Assembly: GCA_012861695.1 (NCBI GenBank)
Contig: JAAOOA010000127.1
Coordinates: 24,775,811-24,839,810, forward strand
Direction of reading: 5' to 3'
Length of the DNA: 64,000 nt
Source of the DNA: Trematomus loennbergii
Lineage: Eukaryota; Chordata; Actinopteri; Perciformes; Nototheniidae
Both the position numbers and the translations under genes were made by a program. The notes under the pieces are model-generated. The model searched no databases and had not been told where the DNA came from. It worked only from the letters and a program-made list of their open reading frames with translations. This document shows positions 48,829 through 62,100 of this stretch, piece by piece. Positions within the stretch are counted from its first letter, which is position 1. Every line of letters begins with the position of its first letter.

Positions 48829-49723
48829 TTATGGAAACATACAGGAGTTCCATTTAAGACTTTTGTAACAAAAACAGAACGTTTTGATTGAAGATATAAG
48901 TAAAAAGTTCAAAGCAGGAGCCATAACCGCAAAGCAGATAAAGAGAAGTATCACCCAGCCACTGCTGCAGAAAACACTCTGCCCTTTCAAATTCAACCTT
49001 AGTAATAAACGTATGAGGGGCCTGGCGACATAGATACAACAATGATGGTGATAATAATGGTGATAAGGAACATGACGGAAGCCAGGACTGTGGCCGAGAT
49101 GTTGAACCAGGGCGGTGGAGCCGTAGTGTCGGGCTCCTTCCATATCTCCAACCACCTTCCGGTCTCTGGCCTGAAAGGACCAAAAACACATACATTTTAA
49201 GTGGATTCATAGATTTTCGAAAACTTAAATGCAATTACTTTATCTCTTTATCTCTTTATCTCTTTCCCCATAAGAAATGTTCTGTCTCTGATTCCATCTT
49301 TTGAAGTGTCCGTAGTCCTTTTATAATTTCTTTTTTTTACAACTTTTTAGTGTTTATTTTTTTAAATAATATGTTCTAAGCCTACATCTTAAGTGTTCAA
49401 GATTAACAAATTCTGGTTCTGCAACTGCCTGCCAATAACTATAAAAATGTTTGCATTATTCTTTAATTAATAGGCCATAAAATAATATTTCCATGAATGA
49501 AACTTACCTTGATGGAGTGGATGAGAGCTACCAGTCCCAGGCAGCAGCAGGGGTTTGAGTAGAGAAAGGAGCTGAGGGACCAGATGATGTGGTCCCTGGG
49601 GGGCTCAGGGGGGATGCTCACAGTGGTGCATTGACCCCCTGCAGATCCTCCAGGCTGTCCCTGAACCCCTGGGTATCTCCCCTGCAATAGGAACATCTCA
49701 GGTGGGTAAACTGCAGGATTCAT
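48829..49723 (-). pseudogene. IFITM-like protein, copy b, frameshifted in exon 2
   Basis: Exon 1 (49508-49723, 72 codons) is open and family-like: [10 protein letters not shown] at the start, [10 protein letters not shown], then [18 protein letters not shown], which keeps the cysteine cluster known to be palmitoylated in IFITMs. The donor is AAG/GTAAGT. Exon 2 starts at 49170 with ARDRKVVGDMEGARHYGSTA, then loses two bases near 49103-49112 compared with copy a. The frame moves away from the second membrane segment and runs on to a stop at 48829 with a histidine- and cysteine-rich unrelated tail. The original frame of the second membrane helix is still open in the DNA. It may be a pseudogene, or an expressed variant with one membrane segment intact; an assembly error cannot be excluded. 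Confidence 0.8.
49508..49723 (-). CDS. IFITM-b exon 1
   Basis: 72 codons with the first CD225 membrane segment including NPCCCLG. It is open, with a good donor (GTAAGT). It differs from copy a mainly by lacking two of the three decapeptide repeats. Confidence 0.82.
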
Positions 49724-50094
49724 GGCTGTCGGATCAAATACAGTTTGAGGTGCGACTAGCAGACAAGCTGAGCAACTCACAGTGTCACGGTGGTCAGTGT
49801 GGGTTTTTATTTTTAAGCTGGGTGCTTTACGCAGTGCGGCCCGAAAGCCAATGAGACAAACGCATACGCAACCTACTTGGGTTGGCTGTTGCTGCACAAG
49901 GAACATACTGTACGATTTGCTTTCTTAAAAATAAGGTCTGAAGAGTCTTGATGCACACTTTTTTTTCCTCAAGGCAATTAGCAAAGGAAAAAGAGTTGCT
50001 GCCAAAAGAAAAATACACGATAATGTAATAAGCAATTTACAATACAGCTTGGTAATAAAATGGTATTGGCTTTGTTCTCGCCCCACTCGTTCTT

Positions 50095-50350
50095 CATTCC
50101 TTGAAGGTTCTGAGCAGTATCTTAGCTGTTCCTAGGACTGTGCTCATCTGGATAGAGATCATAGATGTTGTTCCTGAGATTTTCTGATGCCATTTCCAAG
50201 TTTAGGGGTCACTGCCCCGAGTGCTCCGATCACCACTGGAACCACTGTTGCCTTCACCTTCCACATATTCTCTAGCTCCTCTCTGAGCCCTTGGTATTTC
50301 CCAAGCTTCTCATGGTACTACTTCCTGATGTTGCTATCACTTGAGATTGC
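50095..50350 (-). mobile_element. LINE ORF relic, second copy
   Basis: Same ELEKMW-type remnant as 5223-5510, duplicated with the locus. Confidence 0.55.
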
Positions 50351-50462
50351 TATGTGTAACCCCCGGTTAGTAAGACACTGAGAAATAACACTGAGTAACA
50401 TGTCAACTTTATTTTAAGGCTTAGCACTACATACACACACAATATAAATTATTTGACTCCCG

Positions 50463-51240
<778 letters not shown>

Positions 51241-52132
51241 AAGTGGACCTATCATGCTATATTTAAATGATATATTGTAGGGCCATACCTATATAAGGTA
51301 TATTTATACGTTTCTGTTTTCAAAATACCAAACAGATCATGCATTTTAGCCATGCCACATTTTGCTCTATTTGCTGTTTGCTGTGGGGGCTGATTCTGTG
51401 AGCTGCAGCTGACCACGCCCCCCTGTAGGAGAGGGGAGCCGTGCTCTGATGAAGTCATTTGTTTTAAAGCTCAATAAATAACAAAGAAGACCTTTGACCG
51501 GCACTTTTCTAATTTTGTCCGGAAGATTTCAACTTTAACGGACATCTTGACCGGCGAAAGAAAACCTAACTGAAACTCTGACGCACGGTCCCCTCGTTCC
51601 TTGGAAGAGAGCGGAGAGGTGGGTGATAATTACAGTGCTTGCCTCGACGGGGAGGGATTGCATTGAATTAAAGCAGCGGGAGCAAACGCTTGCCTCGGGA
51701 GGGAGAAAAAAAGCCACAGCGGAGAATAAACAGAAGGGTAACCATGGTAACCATGCGCGGGAAGTCTTCTTCGCTGCTTTTGTGGCAGAATACAGCGCCA
51801 CTTACAGGACTGGCATATGTACTACAGCGTCTCCAGCGCTTTCGAGCGGCAATAGAGTGGCGAAGTCACGCCCATCTACTTCCGCCCCATGGGACCTTAT
51901 TTTGGAAAAATAATGTATTGAAGTCAATGGAGAGAGAAAACGTATCTTTCGATCCCGTTTGAATTGTGCCATGAATTACACATATGATGTTTGTCAATCT
52001 TAAAAAATAATTTCCATGTCAAAAAAGTCACAGTTTGTCGTAAAACTGTTGAAATATAAGACTATGAAAAATACGCAACTAGAAAGACTACAAATCCCAG
52101 AGTCGCGTAAGTGATGTCACAATTGCTAAGAT

Positions 52133-52169
52133 CAGCGCCATATAGATATAATCTATCTATATGGCGCTG
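52133..52169. repeat. 16-bp hairpin upstream of the THAP exon
   Basis: Perfect inverted arms CAGCGCCATATAGATA around a 5-base loop. Confidence 0.75.
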
Positions 52170-52194
52170 GCTAAGATAAGATAACTTTAACAAG

Positions 52195-52311
52195 ATGCCT
52201 GTGTGCTTAGTACCAGGTTGTTATCATACCAGCAATGGGTCTTGCTCATTCTTTCGCTTCCCGTCTGATGAAAGGACTAGGAGTGTCTGGATCAAGCTAG
52301 CTAGTAGCTAG
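52195..52311 (+). pseudogene. THAP zinc-finger exon fragment
   Basis: 38 codons: MPVCLVPGCYHTSNGSCSFF, then RFPSDERTRSVWIKL. This is the first half of a THAP domain (C-x4-C, then F-x-FP and W). It stops soon after; a splice donor may precede the stop. The catalytic part of a transposase is absent. Confidence 0.68.
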
Positions 52312-53222
52312 CACGTTAGTTAGCATTACAGCCGTGTCATTTTTATTAGCCTTAACATGAAGTAACATGAAGTAACCCAACATGTTAAACAGTAAGAGTA
52401 GTAGTCATATTTCGTGAACCCTTTGAATAGTACTGTCACCGGTGTGATCATTCTATAATACACAATTTAAGCCCGGGGGAGAAATGCTAACGCTAACGCT
52501 AGCGATCTTCTCTACTTCATGCTATCTGCACAAATGGTTGACATTAAACATTAAAACGACCAGGCAGTTCAGAGAGAATCGAAGGCAGGCAGGCAGCTTT
52601 GCATGACATTCTTCAGGACGTGTTTCATTGTGGTGATAGTGAGGGTAGTCAATCGTTTTGTTGACAGTAGTGACGGCCATCTTGGTGACGTGTGTTGTTC
52701 TGTGAGACCAGAGATGTAGTTCATTGAGCGGTTCACACAAACAAATGTGTTACTTGACAGTTTTACGACACATTTTTTTTTTTTGACTTGCAAAATTATC
52801 TTTTAAATTGACAAACATCATATGTGTAATTCGTGGCACAATTCAAACGGGATCGAAAGATAATCTTTCTCTCTCCATTGACTTCAATACATAATTTTTC
52901 CGAAATAAGGTCCCATGGAGGTCCACCGGAAGGGGAGGGACTTCGCCACTCTATGGCCGGCCGTGGCCCAACCCCACATTCCCCTAATAGGTGGAGAGTT
53001 GGCCCAATAGCCGTAGCGCCACTTTCCTGACGTCAGTAAAGTGTACAAATCTGGATCAGTTTTTATCAGATCCGTTGCGGCCCCTTTTTTAGAGATTTGC
53101 GTATGGAGGAAAATAGAGAGGGTTGTGTTTTCTGACACTTGGTGAGTTCCCTGGAACACCGGGGACACATATTCATGTTTAAAAGACTTACAAAAGTGCA
53201 TTTTGCATGATAGGTCCCCTTT

Positions 53223-54659
53223 CGCGACCGACACATCACTAGCTGTAGCACTGTGTGGATTTAGAGTTAAGAGATTGTAGTTATTTAGAAGAATTTAGAC
53301 ATTGATTGACCGACTTTGCCACGATTTCCAAAGAGCATTGCCTTTTATATGATACCCTTGGTGAGTTGCATGAGAAAATACGGATGCTAAATATGTATTT
53401 TAATGAAATTATCGATGCTAAATTAGCCGCAGCTAACCGTTGCTAACGCGTTAGCCTAGCGTGTATCATTGTTGCTTTAATGTGTGCGGAGCAGAGGGAG
53501 GTGAAGCTCACTGCACGGAGCTATTGTCTGTGGTTTTGGCGGTGGTCTTCACGTTGCTTTGCCGCCTGTTGTGGCACATTTAAGGGGCATTGACCACAGC
53601 TTAGTCTGTTGTTTGTTGTGGAAGATGAGCAAAGTGGAGCTAACTGTGGCTGGTTATAGGTTGGTCTAAAATTAGTTGAGTACACTTTGTTAAAATAATA
53701 ACATGTGTGACAGATGTGTTAAATAAGCTGTCTGATAATTGTTGTATTTAGAATTGTTTGTTTAATAGGATTTTAGGAACATGTTCTGTGTATTTTGTTG
53801 ATTTGATTAAGATACAGAAGAAGTGCTTGTTTCAATTTGCATTTAAACCATTGTATAAGCATTAATTTGACTCTTGGCCTTTTGTCAAGGTCGGGTCTTT
53901 TTGTTGATGTGAAAGAGATTTCTGGATTCTTTGACTGGAACGCTGCCCTCATCTCTGCTGGTGTATTGTGGCGAATTTCAGTCTGGCGAGCTACCCATCG
54001 ACCATCTTAAAGGAAGAGAACTACAGTTACCCACAACGGTGGTAGGACAAGAACTTGTGCATCTTTTTCTCTTCACAAGTTGAGAACCAAAACTGATTAT
54101 TGATTGTTTTGATACTATGTTTAATATGTTATAAAACTATATGTGTATAGAAGTAATGTGATAAGTTTTCTTTCATTTTATTTAAGAGTATGAAATAATA
54201 TTTCAAATACAGAGTCCTGGTTCCCAAAATTAGAATATATAGCTTAGCTACTAAAATTAAATAAAACCATTAGTTTATATTAAATAGGGATAATTAAAAC
54301 AGAAGTAATAACACTAAATTCTATCAAAAGTTATAAAATAAATAGGTAAAAATAATTAGAAACAGGATACTCTCAAATTCAATAACAAGGTAACTGAATA
54401 TATATGTATATAAAATGTTTATCTGAAAGAAAGAGGGAATGGAGAATAAATATTATAGCTTTCTTTACCTTTTCCAAACAACATCTGCTTTGTGTCTTTT
54501 CACTTTTGTGTGCACAGTATCCATTTTCTCCTGAGCGACCTAGACTTCTGATGTGCTGGTCCACACACTGAAATGTCTACACTTATATTAGAGAGGTTTG
54601 TTTGAAACTGATTTGTATAACTAATTCTGTGCTCAGCATTAACTTGTGCTTGTGTTACA
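53223..54659. other. Right part of the LTR-like insertion
   Basis: AT-rich, no open frame of known type. It has no counterpart in unit II. Confidence 0.45.
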
Positions 54660-56088
54660 TATGTCTTTCACAACTGCCTTCTTCTGCTGCTTAAACACTG
54701 AGGTGGGGTCAGACAACACCAACACATTTTTCTGGAAGGTAGTTTCAAAACCCACAAGCCTTTCTACAGTCTTAGCAGGAAACCCACTCAATCAGTTTTG
54801 CTACCACTTAATGAACACACTGAAATAAAACATCAATAAGCTCAATTAAAATATAATGTATCTTTGAATACTGCTTTAAAAGATCCATGAAGACAAACCT
54901 GCTTTAGAAAGACGGCGAGAACAGAAGAAATGGAGACAAAGAGAAGCTGCTGAAAGGCTTTGATTACAAATGAATTAAATATAACAAGCACTAATTACAC
55001 ATCTCATTTGAAAGAGTTTAAGAACTCTTAACAATATATAAAAATACTTTACATTCAAAAGAACATTTGAAAGTAAATACAAAACTAGCAGATTACATGT
55101 ACGACCCTTAGATATTGATGCACTGTTGGAGATCTGTGTGGTCTCTTCTCAGGATAAAGGGATTTAATTAAAGGGGACCTATTATGCAAAATTCACTTTT
55201 GAAAAGAGCTTCTGAAAGTTTCAGGAAAAAAGATTCGCTCTCTTTGTCCTGATCCATTTATATAAAAACCTGTCTGAAAATGAGCTGATCAGTACAACAT
55301 CAAGCAGAGCATTTCATAACTGGTTCTTGTGATTTAAGGTTAAAATAATCTTTATTTGGTAGTCATAAACACAAAAAGGCACTAATGATTTAGCAGTAAT
55401 GGATATAAATTCCTCATCTTGATACTTGCGCCTCATAAATTGCATATAATGAGTAGGGCAGATGACCATAAGCAAGCAAGCTTTATAGTTAGACTGACAA
55501 AGGGTTTCCAGAGCCATTTGTACTAAATAAAATATAGCTTTTCATGATTATTGACGGAAAAATAACCATAAGTGAAAAACATTTTGAATATATATGCTTA
55601 CTTTAAATTGAAGTTTAAGATTATAGTTGGAGGATTACAACATAGTAGTACACACACAACCTGAGGATTTATAGCAAACAATCATATCTCATCATGTTTT
55701 TTTGGCAGCAGTTGGGGTTAATTGATGTAATGAGATCAAATCAGAATGCAAAAGACATACTTTTATAATTATTTTAAAGAACTTTTAAATGTTAAAAGTC
55801 CAGATGTCATAATTGCCATGCTTTTGGTATTAACAGGATTAAACTAAAAACAAATCAAGGTGTTTTTTATGTTTTTTTAAATGATTTTTCAGTCGAGACA
55901 AATTAAGTATTTTAAAGAAAATCAACTGTTTAACTGAATTAAAACCTAACTATCCCCAACCCTGACACTATATGGTTAATAAGTTCGATCTTGTCACTGG
56001 TAGTAGCAGTTGGCAGTCACGCAAGTGCATTTGCTCGTAGATAAATGATGAGGGAGGGGGGGGGCGCCCCCTGTGGACATTTAAGGCT
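54660..56088. other. Intergenic DNA between catalase and IFITM-b
   Basis: Duplicate of about 5510-7447, with small indels. It includes a truncated family-1 MITE at 55168-55292 (AGGGGACCTATTATGC after TTAA). No gene is seen. Confidence 0.55.
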
Positions 56089-56154
56089 TCACATCTTGGA
56101 AGAGGCGACGATGGCCGAGGCTCCTGGGCGGCTGTACACGTGCACTTCTGTGTT
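56089..56154 (-). CDS. cat: Catalase terminal exon E13, ending SSKM
   Basis: Twenty-one codons and a TGA stop: [16 protein letters not shown] followed by ASSKM. The acceptor is TTCTCAG. Compared with the unit II exon it has two extra codons just before the C-terminal lysine-methionine, changing the end from AAKM to SSKM. A C-terminal tripeptide of this kind is the expected peroxisomal import signal. Confidence 0.92.
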   Translation of the reverse strand, partial: NTEVHVYSRPGASAIVASSKM

Positions 56155-59100
56155 CTGAGAAACACAAAAGTGGAGAAGAGAGAGAAAGAGGATATTATTT
56201 AAATGAACATAAGATACATGGCATATTCAAGCTTAACTGGTGGCATTATGAAATATGTAAGAAAGAGAAATCACAAATTAACATTTCATTCAATTTAAAC
56301 ATCTATACATGGATGGACTGTTACTCAACACTGGATTAGACCTCACAGCGAGAGTGTTTACCTTCTTGTTCTCGGCGTTGTACTTGTTGAGAAGGCTCTG
56401 AACGCGGTTGCCATAGTCTGCATGAACAGCCTTCAAGTTCTCCACCTGCATGAAGAACCAGACAGTGAGACTTTAGGCAAGGCAAGGCAAGGCAAGGCAA
56501 GTTTATTTATATAGCACTTTTCTGTACGCGACAATTCAAAGTGCTTTACAAAACAATTAAAATACTTTTAGGAATAAATACAGTAAAAACACATTATATA
56601 ATGACTTTAGGCTTTGAAAACAGGTTTTTCTAAACTGAAACCAAACCATTATCTGCCAAAGTCAGGGCCATTTGTTTCTTCTCATGAGAACACGAAACTC
56701 TTGTCCTCTGTAGTATTCTTGCTTTGTCACGTTCTTCTGTGCACCATTCAGGATTTATCAAGTCAAAGTTTATGTGTGGTACAAACAGGGAGACCATTTC
56801 CCAGCGTCCCAAAGATTAAAATATACACAGTATAAAAATATATACATACAAAATGACACAACAATAAGTATATAAAAATAGCGGTCAAAACGGATGAATA
56901 TATGAGAATGAATGAATGAATATATGACATATCAATTTCCATCACAATTTCTTCATAGTTGGTTGTTTTTTTTACAATTGTGTTAAAGTACAAACTATAA
57001 ACAAAATACATCTTAAAATATCTTGTTATTTATTGTTGTAGAGAAACTTTGAGAGAGAATTGAACCACGTTGGTTTAAAACGTTTTTCAACATCCAACTT
57101 CATAGTTTGTAATAGGAAAAATCAATTGGTCAAATGTGGTAGATTGTTTTTGCAAAGTGGAACGAGAAGCATGAACACCGTGCCATGCACAGAGGGTGAT
57201 TTACCCACTTCCACACAAGCCACAGGGTTCCAGTCACTGTGGTGAGCTGACAGTTTGAGAGCGTAGGGGCAGCTTGAGAGAAAGTACTGAATAATGAACT
57301 CTTTAAATGTTACTGTATTAGTTTATATGGGTTTTGGTAGTTCTCTGCATGCTGCTATGGTGAACCAAAACAACACATCTGGTTGCTTTGCTTCTGTTGT
57401 CATATTTGCATTGTTGTATTTATTTTAAATCATAATTATGCAGATGAAATACTGATTCAGTGCTAGGGTTGGGCCAACAGAAGCAGTTCGTAGTTTGATT
57501 CAAAAGATCGCACACACAAACTATAACTTTTGTTTTGACTTTTGCATGCACTGGCTGAGGGTGCGGTATTAACTGGCAAATGGGATAAAACCTGTTTTCT
57601 GGCAGTTTTCAGTGTAACAGTAGAGGAGACCAGTGGCAGTTGCCACACCATGAATTGCATTAATCAGAACTAACATGTGAATGAAAGAAAATTAACAAAT
57701 GATTATTGAATCATATATTTGAATAGAATCAAACAAAAAAAGACGGTATTAAATGTATTTACATGATCCAAAAGCCTTATCAAGTGAATTGTGTGTATGA
57801 TGTGTCCCTCACCAACCCTATTCAGTGGATTGACCGGATTAAAGACCCAGTGGGCAACTGAAGTCACTGTGAAAATCACTCTGCTTTAATAAATAAATCT
57901 GCTTTACAATCTTAACAGCCAGACTCTTTAGGTCAGGGGTGGGGAACCTTTTTCCTCTCAAGGGCCATTTCAATTTTTACAACATCCTCCGAGGGGGGTA
58001 CAAATTATTGACCTCTGCTAAAATCACAGCCCATTCATTTTGCCTTTCTTTCATGCTGTGCAAAGAAAAAGCAACCTCTTAATCCAGATATCTTACCATG
58101 ACTCGCGCATGCATGCACGTGCACGGTTGTGGCATGACCACCAAAACAGAGAGATATGGACACAAGATGTGTGCAAATGTATTTAGTTTCCTATCCATGT
58201 GAACATGATTTAAGTAGGGGGAGACCTAATCTCTAGGGGGGTCCGGGGGGCATGCTCCCTCGGGAAGATTTTTTTTTAAATGTTGAAGTTAAAAGCATCA
58301 ATCTGGTGCACTTTGAGAGCAACATTAGGAGATCTATGGATACATCTCTCAACACCCATATGAAACAGAACTGTAAGCAGATTTAATTTTTCTTTATGGA
58401 TATTTTACAAATCACTCCCCTTTCAAACTGTATTCTTGTTTATTAATAACAACTTTTTTTTACTGTCATATAGTATTTTATACCCGTTTACTTTATTCTC
58501 TTATTTTTTATAACTATAATGATCATATAAAGATGTGCCTTTACCTCACTGGCTGTAGAAAAAGCTTCTTATATTCGTTAGCATAGCTAGCTAACCAGAT
58601 GCTAATAACAACAAAGTTATTGACTGTATGATCAGTATGACAGATGAACAGATCGCCACTGGGCTTTCAACTAAAGACACCGCCACGCAAAAACTGCGGC
58701 ATGTGTACGGCTCCTTATGGGTACTGCAATTTGTGAAGTCCCGGATTGGCGTTCCGTGCTCTCCGTCAGAACTACACCCCTGTCAGACGAGACATATACC
58801 ACGTGATGACACGTTAGGCTCGTGTTGTGTTCAAGGACCCTGACCTTGGCCAGGAAAAACAGGCACTCGCTTGTTTAATTATTTTGCGGCCTAGATTTCT
58901 TTAATTGTTTGCGTGTGTTTATAAATTACCTTGAGGGCCGTATCAAATGGTCTTGCGGGCCGTATACGGCCCGGGGGCCGGAGATTCCCCACCCCTGATT
59001 TAGGTTCTCAGCATAAAGTAGGTCACGGTTCCAAAAGTAAGTAATTGAAGATTTATTCAGTAACTCTGCACCACCTTACCCTTTAAAAGCTTTAAAACCT

Positions 59101-62100
59101 GTCCTTTTTGTGTTGCCTTCTAATGTATTTATTTTACATCAAAATTATCTCTATAGGATTTAATAAAAGGAGCATATATACAGACTTAGTTTATTTTGAT
59201 GTGTGTGTAAAAAGGCTGTTACACACCGAGCCGATTATCGGCATCGATAGATGTTGATAGATGTCGGGCCGTCGATGAGCGTCGTGTCGCCCTACTCAGA
59301 TTGTTGTGTACTGCATCGTCGTGTCTTTTCGGCCGTGCCGACACCTTCCGTCAGCCAAAGAAATCACTCTGATTGGCTGTTCAGCTTAGCGAATCAGTGC
59401 ATGAGAAGCGAAACGGAAGTGAGGGACCCAAACAAACGATTAAGAAGGCAAATCTGAGATTTCATTTAACTCCAGCTCTCGACACAGGTTCGGGAAAGCC
59501 CCATGAGCTTCTCGCTGTAGAGTGAAAATGGAACGCACCTGCTATTTGTTGTTTGTTTATATCACGCAGTCTGTTCTTCTTCTCTCGGTGTATCACGCAG
59601 TCTGTCTTCCGGTTGTTGCCTCTTTTGAATGACGAATACACACTACCGCCGCCTGCTGGTAAGGAGAGTTATTGCCACTCACGCATGCGCAGTACATACG
59701 TGCAACTTGGCCGTCGGATGCAGTCTTTGCGGTGTGTTCCAGTGCGACACATGGCTAAGACGTGAGGCGACGTGAGGCGACGTGAGGCGACGTGAGGCGA
59801 CGTGAGGCGACGTGAGGCGACGTGAGGCAACGTGAGGCGACGTTCCGTCGGGACGTGTTCTTTGGTGTTCTTTGGTGTCAGTTTGGTGTAAGAGGCTTAA
59901 GACACATTGAAAGTGCTTTGTGTAAGGAACGGTGTAACATAAATACGCCTGCCTACACCCACAAAGCTACACGGTTCAGAGCACAGGCTCCGGGGAACAT
60001 TTCGTGTTTTAAAACGCTACATCCTGTGCTTTCATCATGGAACAACTGACAGTTTGTATTTATTTTGGGTAACTAATATAAATGCTTCGATTAAAAGGTA
60101 AAGTTAACTGATTTCACTACTGGATACTTTAAAAAAAAAATCTTCATATGGTCATTCAATCAAAAATCCACACGTAAATTATAACAGAGTGAAACACTGT
60201 GTGCAGTAAAGTGTAAGATGGTGAGCACTCACCTGGCGCTTTTGGATGAAGAGCTGTGCTCCCTTCAGGGCCCCGGCCATGTTCTGGCAAAGTCTCTGGC
60301 GCTCCTCTTCGTTCAGCACCTGCGTGTAGAAGGTGCGAACCTGCAAAGAGAGTAGATAAAATCCTTGAAAACCTGATCATAACGGTACGTCTACACAGTT
60401 CCGTCGCGTTGAAGCTTGCTGGTGGGCGTGTCTGGCGTGCAACTAACAACCAATCACATTCATCTCCCGCCCCAAAAATACAAAATACAAAATAACTTAA
60501 ACCTCTGTGGTAGTCCAAGCTACTTCACATTATCAAATAGTGTGATTGATTCAGGTTTTTATACAGACTTGCATTTGAAAAAGATTATGTAAACTGGGAT
60601 CCTATTTCCACGATCCAGTGCAGGGTAAGGGTAAAACCCGAGCCATGTTGATTTTCGATTTCACTGGCGCCACCATTGTAACCACTGGCCCAGAAGCATT
60701 TGTCAAAAATTGACCCCAATAATAAAGACAATTAACAAATTTGATGCAAAACTAGATTAAAATGTAATTATTTTTTCCTCATTTTCCTGCTCGGCTTCCT
60801 TAAAGGTCCCCTATTATACTGTTTTTCATCAATATATGATAGGTCTCAGATACAAAGTCTCTGAAGTGATGGCTCGAAATACCAAACAGATCATTGCAGC
60901 ATCCCATAATCCCCTCTGTTTCAGTCCTGTTTCAAAAGTGCTGATTCTCTGTCTGTTACTTTAGATGAAAATAAGGAGCCCCTCCCCACGCCCCTCTGAG
61001 AGATATTTGGTTAAAAAGAACACAATGGTGCTCTAGGAGGAGATTCAGGTGATAAGGTGAGGGGGGGGGTTACCTTGGTTGGTGATTGGCTAATGGTTAA
61101 ACAAGCCAAAAAAGCGGTTTCAAAAGTGCTGATTCTCTGGGTGTTTCTCAATCGCGAGTAAAGCTGCTTCAGAGCCACTATTTCAAGCATACTACGTCAT
61201 CGAGTGCCGCCGAAGTACTGTTCCAATCTCCAGCATACTTGGAAATCTACCGAGCCCGGCGTACTCCGTTTGGAGAAATATCGAGGCTGCACATGAGTAG
61301 ACTCCGCGGTCTTAAAATCCCCACAATGCTTTGCGTACTGCACACTTGCTAGCGTGTTCCACTCTTTGTTTTCCGAATGCCAGGAAGTATTCTTGACTCG
61401 CTTCTGAAGCAAGATGCTCGGCAGACATGTGCTACCAAGCAAGCGTACTCGCGATTGAGAAACACCCACAGTCTGTTACTTAAGATGAAAATAGGAGCCA
61501 CTCCCCACGCCCCTCCGAGAGATATTTGGTTAAAAATAACACAATGGTGCTCTAGTGCCCCTTTCACACCAACGCGGTTCCTGTTCTAGCTCCGTGCTAG
61601 AGCTTTTCTGGTTCGGAACAGTTTTCAGCCCCAGCAGAGAAAGAAGGTACGTATCCCCTCCAGCTTCCTCTGTACCTCTTCAGAAGACCAGATTCCCAGT
61701 AGGTAGCTGGTCTCTTCAGTGGACCACTGCTGCTTATTAAGTTTTAGGTTTTCCATCGTTGAGTATAAACTGGATAAAACTCCGGCTTTTTGTTGTTGTT
61801 CAGGAGGTTGATCCCGCCCCTGCCCCTGCCCCCGCCCCTGCCCCCCTCCGACGTAAGCGTGACGTATGTGATTCTTGCTTCTCGACCGACAATTTTTTGG
61901 TGCTTGAAAAGCACCGGTTTTTCGGAGCTTAGAGGCGGCTTTTCAGGCTCTAGCTCCGAACCGGCCCTGGAACCACGTTGGTGTGAAAGGGGCGTAGGAG
62001 GAGATTCAGGTGATAAGGTTGGGGGGGGGGGGGTTACCTTGGTTGGTTATTTGCTAATGGTTACACAAGCCAAAAAAACGTTATGACATCATAAAGGGGC

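Larger units (their letters stand above)
51854..52952. mobile_element. Element with about 170-bp inverted ends, AT duplication and a THAP exon
   Basis: Ends AGAGTGGCGAAGT...ACTTCGCCACTCT, flanked by AT on both sides. 51854-52030 pairs with 52780-52952. A 2-bp AT duplication with a THAP domain would fit ISL2EU-type (Harbinger-related) elements; this is inferred. Confidence 0.65.
51242..53222. mobile_element. MITE family 2 copy split by a THAP-carrying element
   Basis: Starts after TTAA (51238-51241) with AGTGGACCTATCATGC; the right end reads GCATGATAGGTCCCCTTT at about 53205-53222. Confidence 0.7.

Noticed and set aside
59761..59840. Possible CRISPR-like array
   Set aside because: Ten-bp direct repeats without spacers in a vertebrate genome; a simple tandem repeat.
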